Assembly: GCA_902772625.1 (NCBI GenBank)
Contig: CACYBP010000107.1
Location: 1-5,037, forward strand
Origin: Oscillospiraceae bacterium
GTDB taxonomy: Bacteria; Bacillota; Clostridia; Oscillospirales; QAMX01
Length of the DNA: 5,037 nucleotides
Direction: 5' to 3'
In this document: in pieces, positions 1 through 4,800 of the stretch
Position numbering within the stretch: the stretch's first letter is position 1
Layout of the letters: every line of letters starts with the position of its first letter
Translations under genes and position numbers: made by a program
The notes under the pieces: generated by a model
The model's input: only the letters and a program-made list of their open reading frames with translations
Databases searched by the model: none
What the model was told of the DNA's origin: nothing

Positions 1-27
1 CCCCCACAAGGCTCCCTTGCGTAAAGG
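1..27 (+). repeat. Possible end of a dispersed intergenic repeat
   Basis: The bases AAGGCTCCCTTGCGTAAAGG (8-27) resemble the left part of a short dispersed repeat that I recall from intergenic regions of Oscillospirales-like genomes. There the run normally continues into a GGGAGCTG segment and a hairpin followed by TGAGGGAT. Here it diverges after position 27, so at best this is a remnant. Another piece resembling the right half lies at 4535-4560. The resemblance is from memory and was not searched. Confidence 0.25.
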
Positions 28-157
28 CTTCCGAAGGAAGGGACCGGTATTGAATGGATCTCCGGGGGAGATCAAGACCCGGTGAGGTTTATGGCGCCAT
101 TCCTTTGAGGTTCCTTTTCGCCGGCGGCTCCCGCGCGCCGGTCTATGCAATTCATCC
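1..157 (+). other. Non-coding, hairpin-rich leader or 3' end of an RNA
   Basis: No reading frame here looks like a gene: the three forward frames hit stops at 22-24, 82-84 and 51-53, and no recognised protein tail precedes them. Instead the strand can form several perfect hairpins: 7-11 with 15-19 (CAAGG/CCTTG), 28-32 with 36-40 (CTTCC, loop GAA), 57-63 with 67-73 (GATCTCC, loop GGG) enclosed by 43-47 with 79-83, and 121-126 with 136-141 (CCGGCG/CGCCGG). ATGGCGCCAT at 91-100 is a perfect palindrome. The stretch leads directly into the terminator at 158-204. It could be a cis-acting leader of the ABC operon, the tail of an independent small RNA, or the 3' end of an upstream gene's transcript. 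I compared it by eye with common riboswitch, T-box, 6S, SRP, RNase P and tmRNA signatures and saw no match. Confidence 0.5.
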
Positions 158-204
158 CCCGGAGGGAGCGATTCGTCCCGGTTTCGCCCCTTCCGGGTTT
201 TTTT
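158..204 (+). terminator. Intrinsic terminator upstream of the ABC operon
   Basis: The arm at 158-170 (CCCGGAGGGAGCG) pairs with 185-197 (CGCCCCTTCCGGG). This gives 12 of 13 pairs, including one G-T wobble (164/191) and one mismatch (167/188), around a 14-base loop, and is followed at once by seven T (198-204). This is a textbook rho-independent terminator for forward transcription. It ends either an upstream transcript or, if the operon's own transcript begins further upstream, an attenuated leader. Its 5' arm overlaps a segment (155-164) perfectly complementary to 60-69, which supports the attenuator reading. Confidence 0.75.
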
Positions 205-286
205 GTGTTAGGATGGGGACAGGATAGGAAGGGGAAACTTCCTCCTTCTCCGGATCATTAAGGATCATGAAAGGAAGATGAGAATC
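205..286 (+). promoter_or_regulatory. 5' untranslated leader and ribosome site of the first ABC gene
   Basis: No convincing -35/-10 pair is visible between the terminator and the gene; TAGGAT (209-214) is a weak -10 candidate without a partner. The ribosome site is AAGGA at 271-275. It sits 11 bases before the ATG at 287 but only 2 before the ATG at 278, which favours 287. CTTCCT (238-243) can pair either with AGGAAG at 226-231 (6-base loop) or with the identical AGGAAG at 272-277, which covers the ribosome site. Translation could therefore be modulated by alternative folding; this is inference. Confidence 0.45.
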
Positions 287-2122
287 ATGGCGAAACCCGA
301 AAAACGGGAGAAAAAACGGGAAAAGCCGCGCTACGGCACCCTTTCCACCTGCTTCTGGTTTCTGAAGAGAGGGTGGAAAACCTACGCGCGCGTGCCGCTT
401 CTGACCTTCGCCCTGATCCTTCTGCGGGTGGGGAGAAGCCTTTTCGAGCTTTTCCTGCCGCCGGTGACGGTGGAAAAGGTGACGGGAGGCGTGCCGTTTC
501 CGGAGCTTTTCTTCACGGTGGGACTCTTTGCGGGCGGTCTTCTTCTGACGAACGCCTTCAGCCGGTATATCGGCGGGAATATGCTGTATCCCAAGATGGC
601 GATCCGCGGGACCGTCGTTTCGGATCTGGCCGACAAGTTTGCGACCACCTCCTTCCCCAACACGATGGATACGCGTTTCCTTCGTCTGAATTCCCGCGCG
701 GGCGACGCGGTCAGCGGCAACAGCGCGCCGGGGGAGTCGACGTGGAAAACTATGGAGGACCTTCTGGTAAGCGTCGCGGGGTTTGTCATCTATCTCCTGC
801 TTCTCACCGGAGCGCACCCGGTTCTGATCGGAGCGTCGGCCGTCATGGCGGCGATCAGCTTTTTCATCACGCGCCATGCCGACGGGTGGCTTGACCGTCA
901 CAAGGAGGAATGGGACAGGGCGTGGAAAAACCGGCTGTACTCGGTGGGCGTCGCGATGCAGCCGAAGCCTGCCAAGGATATCCGCATCTTTTCCCTGCAG
1001 CGCTTTTTCAAGGACAAAGCCCGGCGGGACACCCGGGATCAGCGGGATCTTCTGGTCCGGATGGAAAAGGCCCATCTGCCGGGCGATCTTCTGGATCTAT
1101 CGTTCTTCTTTCTCAGAAACGGTCTTGCCTACGCCCTGCTCACCATCATGGCCGTCCGGGGAGAGATCACGGTCAGCGAATTTTTGCTCTATTTCGGCGC
1201 GGTCACCGGCTTTTCAGGCTGGGTCGCCGGGATCCTCGGCGGGATCTCGACCCTCAGAAAGCAGTGCATGGAGCTTTCGGTGATCCGGGAATTCCTTTCC
1301 TATCCCGAGCCCTTCGTCTTCGAGGGCGGAAAGCCTGTGCCGGAAGAGGCGAAAAAGCACGCCGCGATCGCCTTCGAGCACGTATCCTACCGGTATCCCG
1401 GGGCGGAGGAGGAAACCCTTCACGATCTTTCCTTCACGCTCCGCGCGGGCGAAAAGCTCGCGGTGGTGGGCCTCAACGGCGCGGGCAAGACCACCCTGGT
1501 CAGGCTTCTCACCGGGCTTCTCGATCCCACGGAAGGAAAGGTGACCCTGAACGGCGAGGATATCCGGGTCTACGACCGGCGGGACTACTACCGCCTGATC
1601 GCCGTGGTGTTCCAGGAGGTGAAGGCCCTGGCGGTGACGCTGGCGGAAAACGTGGCGGCGTCGGCCGGGGAGATCGACCGGGAAAGAGTAAGGGAAAGCC
1701 TGGAAAAAGCGGGGCTTTCGACACTTCTCGAAAGGCTTCCCAAGGGGATCGATACGCCCCTGACCCAGGAGGTCTGGCTGGACGGGGTCGGCCTTTCGGG
1801 GGGAGAGGCGCAAAGGCTGATGCTGGCCCGCGCCCTCTATAAAGGCGGATCGGTCCTGGTGCTGGACGAGCCCACCGCCGCCCTGGATCCCATCGCCGAA
1901 AGCGAGACGTATAAACGCTACGCCGAAATGACCGAGGGCCGCGCCGCCCTCTATATCTCCCACCGGCTTGCCTCCACCCGCTTCTGCAACCGGATCCTCT
2001 TTCTGGAAAAGGGCGTCATCGCCGAGGAGGGGGATCACGAAAGCCTGATGGCGAAGGGCGGAAAATACGCGGAGCTTTTCGCGGTGCAGAGAAAGTATTA
2101 TGAGGAGGGGGAAACGGTATGA
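287..2122 (+). CDS. ABC exporter half-transporter, fused permease-ATPase, subunit 1
   Basis: This is a membrane protein of 611 residues with a very basic N-terminus (MAKPEKREKKREK), about six hydrophobic segments (roughly 37-57, 74-92, 161-175, 178-195, 270-291, 298-319) and a C-terminal ATPase domain from about 360. ATPase motifs are complete: A-loop tyrosine in YRYPG (Y370), Walker A GLNGAGKTT (395-403), Q-loop Q443, signature LSGGE (503-507), Walker B VLVLDE with D527 and catalytic E528, D-loop AALD, and H-loop H559. KDIRIFSL (230-237) lies in the cytoplasmic loop between segments 4 and 5, where exporters contact the ATPase. Length and order fit type IV (B-family) half-exporters. The start at 287 is preferred for ribosome-site spacing; an in-frame ATG at 278 would add three residues (MRI). 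It overlaps the next gene by ATGA, indicating translational coupling and a probable heterodimer. The substrate cannot be told from sequence: drug, lipid or peptide are all possible. Confidence 0.96.
   Translation: MAKPEKREKKREKPRYGTLSTCFWFLKRGWKTYARVPLLTFALILLRVGRSLFELFLPPVTVEKVTGGVPFPELFFTVGLFAGGLLLTNAFSRYIGGNMLYPKMAIRGTVVSDLADKFATTSFPNTMDTRFLRLNSRAGDAVSGNSAPGESTWKTMEDLLVSVAGFVIYLLLLTGAHPVLIGASAVMAAISFFITRHADGWLDRHKEEWDRAWKNRLYSVGVAMQPKPAKDIRIFSLQRFFKDKARRDTRDQRDLLVRMEKAHLPGDLLDLSFFFLRNGLAYALLTIMAVRGEITVSEFLLYFGAVTGFSGWVAGILGGISTLRKQCMELSVIREFLSYPEPFVFEGGKPVPEEAKKHAAIAFEHVSYRYPGAEEETLHDLSFTLRAGEKLAVVGLNGAGKTTLVRLLTGLLDPTEGKVTLNGEDIRVYDRRDYYRLIAVVFQEVKALAVTLAENVAASAGEIDRERVRESLEKAGLSTLLERLPKGIDTPLTQEVWLDGVGLSGGEAQRLMLARALYKGGSVLVLDEPTAALDPIAESETYKRYAEMTEGRAALYISHRLASTRFCNRILFLEKGVIAEEGDHESLMAKGGKYAELFAVQRKYYEEGETV
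2102..2118 (+). promoter_or_regulatory. Ribosome site inside gene 1 coupling gene 2
   Basis: GGAGGGG at 2104-2110 lies 8 bases before the ATG at 2119 and within the last codons of the upstream gene. The ATG overlaps the upstream stop as ATGA (2119-2122). This is the classic arrangement for translational coupling and near-equal production of two subunits. Confidence 0.8.
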
Positions 2123-4029
2123 AAAAGCGCGAAAAGAAAGAAAAGATCACCCTGCTCCACGCGGTCAGAAACCAGCGGCGGGCGCTGGCGATGGTGGAAA
2201 AGTATATCCCCCGCTACCGCCTTTTCCAGATCGTAAGGCTTCTTCTCAAAAAGCTTGCGGTCTACGCCGATCTTTTCCTCGCGTCTCTGGTGGTCAACGA
2301 ACTGGCTCTCGGGCGCGACCCCCGCAAACTCTTCCTTCTGATCCTTCTGACCCTGGGGACCGGAGGAACGCTCTTTCTGGTCAATACCCTTCTGGAGAGG
2401 GTGAACCGGTCGCGCTTCGACGCCTGGGCGGTGCTCACCAGCGCCGTCTGGCGCGCGAGCATTTACGACAAAATGCTCGATATGGACTACGAGGTCTTTG
2501 ACCGGCCAGAGACCGTGGCCTCGGCGCAGGAAATCTACGGAGATTTCAACTGGGCAGGCTGGGGACTTGCCCGGAGCACCAGGGCTTTCAGCGAGTTCTG
2601 GGAGGCGACGTTCGATCTTTTGGGAGCCGCAGTGCTCACGGCGGGCTTTTTCCTCCAGCAGGTCCCCGACGGAGGGAGGCTTCTCTGGCTCAATTCCCCC
2701 TGGATCACCGGAGGAAGCGTCGCGCTCCTGCTCCTTTTCACGTTGCTTTCCCCCGCGGCGGCGAACAGAGCCGAGTCCTACTGGCAAAGCATCCCCAAGG
2801 ACGACGACCCGCAGATGGGCAACCGGAGGTTCAGCTATTTCGGGTTCCGCATGGTGGAAAAGGGATTGGCCGGCGACATGCGCCTTTACGACCTGAATCC
2901 CCTCCGGCGTTTTTACGAAAAGGGGATGGATCACCAAAAGCCCGGGATCTACGACGTGGACAAGGGGTACATGAGCCGGATGGCGCGGGGGCCGATGGGG
3001 CTCCTCACCGCGCTTTCGGAGGTGATCGACGGGATCTTCACCGGACTCGTTTACGCGCTGGCAGCCCTGAAGGCCTGGGCGGGAGCCTACGGCGTCGGTT
3101 CCGTCGCCCGGTACGCGGGGGCGGTCACCGGCCTTTCCCGGGGGATCGGGGTGCTTCTCAAGGCGGTGGGAACGATGCGTATCAATACGCTTTATCTCGA
3201 CCGGGTCTTCGCCTTCAACGATCTGGAGGACCCCATGTACAAGGGGACCCTCACCACCGAAAAGCGGCGGGACGGGAAATACGAGATCGAATTCCGGGAC
3301 GTCACCTTCCGCTATCCCGGAAGCGAGACCGAGGCGCTTTCCCACGTTTCTTTCAGCTTCCGCACCGGGGAAAGGCTCGCCATCGTGGGCGAAAACGGAT
3401 CGGGCAAGACCACCTTCATCAAGCTGCTCTGCCGCCTTTACGACCCCCAGGAGGGGGAGATCCTTCTCAACGGCGTGGATATCCGGAAGTACAGGCCGCG
3501 GGATTATCTGGAGATCTTTTCGGCGGTGTTTCAGGATTTCGCCCTGTTCCCCTATTCGGTGGGGGAAAACGTGGCGGCGGGAAAGGAGCTTGACCGGGAA
3601 AGGGCCGAAAGGATCCTCCGGGACGTGGGGCACGACCTTTCCCATCTGCCGCTGGACGCGGTGCTTTATAAGACTCTGGATGAAAACGGGATCGAGATCT
3701 CCGGGGGAGAGGCGCAGAAGATCGCCCTGGCCCGGGCGGTGTACCGCGATTCGCCCTTCATCCTGCTGGACGAGCCGACGGCGGCCCTGGATCCTCTGGC
3801 CGAGGCCGAGGTGTACGAGGGCTTTGACAAGATCACCGGGAACCACACCGCGGTCTATATCTCCCACCGGCTTTCCTCCACCCGCTTCTGCGACCGGATC
3901 GCGGTGTTCGATCACGGCAGGATCGCTGAGGTGGGCGAGCATGAAGAACTTCTTTCCCGAAACGGCAAATACGCCTCTCTCTGGAACGCCCAGGCGCAGT
4001 ATTACGCGGAGACTCCCGCGGAGGGGTGA
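2119..4029 (+). CDS. ABC exporter half-transporter, fused permease-ATPase, subunit 2
   Basis: This 636-residue protein has the same architecture as its upstream partner: basic N-terminus (MKKREKKEK), hydrophobic segments near 35-62, 71-92, 163-181, 196-214, 295-320 and 330-352, and an ATPase domain from about 388. Visible motifs are A-loop Y399, Walker A GENGSGKTT (424-432, K430), Q-loop Q472, signature ISGGE (527-531, Ile for the usual Leu and Glu for Gln), Walker B with D551 and catalytic E552, D-loop AALD, and H-loop H583. GDMRLYDL (252-259) matches KDIRIFSL of the partner in position. The membrane domains of the two proteins are strongly diverged while the ATPase tails are alike (ISHRL, STRFC, GKYA, a final QxxYY), as expected for an old duplication that became a heterodimer. 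Both subunits keep the catalytic glutamate, so neither ATP site is obviously degenerate. The cargo is unknown. Confidence 0.97.
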   Translation: MKKREKKEKITLLHAVRNQRRALAMVEKYIPRYRLFQIVRLLLKKLAVYADLFLASLVVNELALGRDPRKLFLLILLTLGTGGTLFLVNTLLERVNRSRFDAWAVLTSAVWRASIYDKMLDMDYEVFDRPETVASAQEIYGDFNWAGWGLARSTRAFSEFWEATFDLLGAAVLTAGFFLQQVPDGGRLLWLNSPWITGGSVALLLLFTLLSPAAANRAESYWQSIPKDDDPQMGNRRFSYFGFRMVEKGLAGDMRLYDLNPLRRFYEKGMDHQKPGIYDVDKGYMSRMARGPMGLLTALSEVIDGIFTGLVYALAALKAWAGAYGVGSVARYAGAVTGLSRGIGVLLKAVGTMRINTLYLDRVFAFNDLEDPMYKGTLTTEKRRDGKYEIEFRDVTFRYPGSETEALSHVSFSFRTGERLAIVGENGSGKTTFIKLLCRLYDPQEGEILLNGVDIRKYRPRDYLEIFSAVFQDFALFPYSVGENVAAGKELDRERAERILRDVGHDLSHLPLDAVLYKTLDENGIEISGGEAQKIALARAVYRDSPFILLDEPTAALDPLAEAEVYEGFDKITGNHTAVYISHRLSSTRFCDRIAVFDHGRIAEVGEHEELLSRNGKYASLWNAQAQYYAETPAEG

Positions 4030-4045
4030 ACATTTGAATATGATT

Positions 4046-4050
4046 GGAGG
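4046..4050 (+). promoter_or_regulatory. Ribosome site deciding the GTG start of gene 3
   Basis: GGAGG at 4046-4050 is 8 bases before the GTG at 4059. The in-frame TTG at 4044 overlaps the ribosome site itself, and the in-frame ATG at 4071 is 20 bases away. GTG 4059 is therefore the best start. Confidence 0.8.
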
Positions 4051-4058
4051 ATAAAACG

Positions 4059-4511
4059 GTGAACGATAGAATGAAAGATACCCTGGAAGAGGGGATTGCC
4101 GATTCCGCCGGCGCAGACAAGATTTCTCGTGATGAGAAAAGGGACGCGGCATACTTTCTTGAAAAGATCGATCAGATCTCGCGCGACACGGAATATCTGC
4201 GAGAGGCCGTAAATCAGATCCTGAACCAGGGCGGACGGCCCGAGGCTGCCGCAGCAGTCGGTCAGATCGTTTCGGCGCGCGAGCAAACCAATCAGATGCT
4301 GATCGACTTTTATCAGAAGGCATATTTTGATCTGATCTATGCTCCCCGGAAAATCTCGGAGGAGGCGGTTGATTCTCTCCGCCGGCAGAATATGCTCAAC
4401 ACTCTGTTGGACATGATCGATGAGACCGCAGATCGCGACACCAAGAAAACGCTCCTGGAAATCCTGCACGAGATGATCGCCGACTGCCGAAACGGCGCAG
4501 GCAAACCCTGA
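4059..4511 (+). CDS. Small helical cytoplasmic protein of unknown function
   Basis: I do not recognise this 150-residue protein. It has no signal peptide or hydrophobic segment, is rich in Asp, Glu, Gln and Arg, and looks almost wholly helical: amphipathic stretches near 27-57, 61-94, 99-122 and 126-143, broken by Gly-Gly-Arg-Pro (58-61) and Ala-Pro (95-96). Leu, Ile and Val spacing in 33-55 is compatible with a short coiled coil. There is one cysteine (C143) and no tryptophan. The start is GTG, chosen from the GGAGG 8 bases upstream. It lies 29 bases after the second ABC gene with no terminator between, and before the strong terminator at 4637-4681, so it is probably the last gene of the operon. 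Its base composition is visibly less GC-rich than the transporter genes, suggesting a different origin. It may be an accessory or regulatory partner of the exporter, but this rests on position only. Confidence 0.8.
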   Translation: MNDRMKDTLEEGIADSAGADKISRDEKRDAAYFLEKIDQISRDTEYLREAVNQILNQGGRPEAAAAVGQIVSAREQTNQMLIDFYQKAYFDLIYAPRKISEEAVDSLRRQNMLNTLLDMIDETADRDTKKTLLEILHEMIADCRNGAGKP

Positions 4512-4534
4512 GCGGGGCCCGCAGACGAGACACC

Positions 4535-4560
4535 GTCAGCCGGAACGGCTGACTGAGGGA
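4535..4560 (+). repeat. Perfect hairpin plus TGAGGGA tail, possible dispersed-repeat remnant
   Basis: GTCAGCCG (4535-4542) and CGGCTGAC (4546-4553) pair perfectly over 8 bases around a GAA loop. There is no T-run, so it is not a standard terminator. The hairpin followed by TGAGGGAT (4554-4561) resembles the right half of a short intergenic repeat I recall from Oscillospirales-like genomes. The sequence 24 bases after the stop of the preceding gene is a typical place for such an element. The hairpin is certain; the family assignment is from memory. Confidence 0.45.
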
Positions 4561-4569
4561 TCGTCATAT

Positions 4570-4619
4570 CCCGGTAAGGGGGGAAAAAGCGGGAAGCGAG
4601 GCCGCTTTCTGCTGCCGGG
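4570..4619 (+). other. Nested stem-loop in the operon 3' untranslated region
   Basis: CCCGG (4570-4574) can pair with CCGGG (4615-4619), enclosing AAAGCGG (4586-4592) paired with CCGCTTT (4602-4608) around a 9-base loop. No T-run follows. Together with the hairpin at 4535-4553 and the terminator it gives an unusually structured 3' untranslated region, which could protect the operon mRNA or be processed. No reading frame here has a credible start. Confidence 0.4.
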
Positions 4620-4630
4620 AACTGCAGTTC
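4619..4630. promoter_or_regulatory. 12-base perfect palindrome
   Basis: GAACTGCAGTTC is a perfect inverted repeat without a spacer. Such sites can bind dimeric regulators, but it lies upstream of the terminator at 4637-4681 and about 75 bases upstream of the lipoprotein promoter, so an operator role is uncertain. Confidence 0.25.
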
Positions 4631-4636
4631 AGCCCG

Positions 4637-4681
4637 AAAAAAGCGCGTTTCGTCCCCCAAAGGGGACAAAACGCGCTTTTT
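4637..4681. terminator. Strong intrinsic terminator, bidirectional in form
   Basis: A 13-base perfect stem (4638-4650 with 4669-4681: AAAAAGCGCGTTT/AAACGCGCTTTTT), one C-A mismatch (4651/4668) and a further 6 pairs (GTCCCC/GGGGAC, 4652-4657 with 4662-4667) close on a CAAA loop. Five T (4677-4681) end the forward copy, and the leading A-run (4637-4642) supplies a U-run for reverse transcription. It ends the three-gene operon and insulates it from the lipoprotein unit. Confidence 0.92.
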
Positions 4682-4705
4682 GTGATAGGATAAGTCACGG
4701 GAAGC

Positions 4706-4728
4706 TTGACAATATATATATATATAAT
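4706..4728 (+). promoter_or_regulatory. Promoter elements of the lipoprotein gene with abnormally short spacing
   Basis: A perfect -35 box TTGACA (4706-4711) and a perfect -10 box TATAAT (4723-4728) are separated by only 11 bases instead of about 17. The next possible -10 at good spacing is TGAAAT (4728-4733, 16-base spacer), which lacks the important A at its second position. The spacer is an AT repeat. Three more AT units would give exactly 17 bases. The elements lie 73-95 bases before the lipoprotein start and just after a strong terminator, so a promoter is expected here. Confidence 0.65.
4712..4726. repeat. (AT)7 dinucleotide tract between the promoter boxes
   Basis: Seven AT units plus one A fill the spacer and run into the -10 box. 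Dinucleotide tracts can gain or lose units by slippage during replication, which here would change promoter spacing in steps of two bases. The tract is conspicuous against its GC-rich surroundings. Confidence 0.85.
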
Positions 4729-4737
4729 GAAATCGCG

Positions 4738-4752
4738 GCGCGGATCCCGCGC
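4738..4752 (+). other. Hairpin at the expected 5' end of the lipoprotein mRNA
   Basis: GCGCGG (4738-4743) pairs with CCGCGC (4747-4752) around an ATC loop. If transcription starts about 7 bases after TATAAT (near 4735), this is the very first structure of the mRNA. It could stabilise the 5' end or affect promoter escape; the role is inferred. Confidence 0.4.
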
Positions 4753-4785
4753 GCGGAACGTATCAAACCGGATCTGCCGGGAGAA

Positions 4786-4792
4786 AGAGGGG
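4786..4792 (+). promoter_or_regulatory. Ribosome site of the lipoprotein gene
   Basis: AGAGGGG lies 8 bases before the ATG at 4801. It is a good match to the anti-Shine-Dalgarno end and fixes this start. Confidence 0.7.
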
Positions 4793-4800
4793 AACGCGAT

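Noticed and set aside
54..227. Forward 57-codon open frame starting MDLRGRSRPG
   Set aside because: It runs straight through the terminator stem and its T-run (158-204), its ribosome site would be 11 bases away and weak, and the composition (Gly, Arg, Pro) is that of translated GC-rich structure.
267..281. Mini-frame ATG AAA GGA AGA TGA just before the first ABC gene, overlapping the ATG at 278
   Set aside because: Its candidate ribosome site (260-264) is only 2 bases from the ATG; four codons with no recognisable leader-peptide content.
278..286. ATG at 278 as start of the first ABC gene
   Set aside because: The AAGGA ribosome site is only 2 bases away. The upstream AAGGA (260-264) is 13 bases away and possible, so this start is not excluded, just less likely than 287.
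152..1075. Long reverse-strand open frame, and the longer one at 2098-4323
   Set aside because: They are mirror frames of GC-rich coding DNA. Their sequences are rich in Arg, His and Pro without motifs, and the forward frames carry full ABC signatures.
287..4511. High density of GATC sites (about 23 in the first ABC gene, 11 in gene 3)
   Set aside because: More than random expectation, but Asp, Ile and Gly-Ser codon pairs in this composition produce GATC readily, and no methylase or origin is seen.
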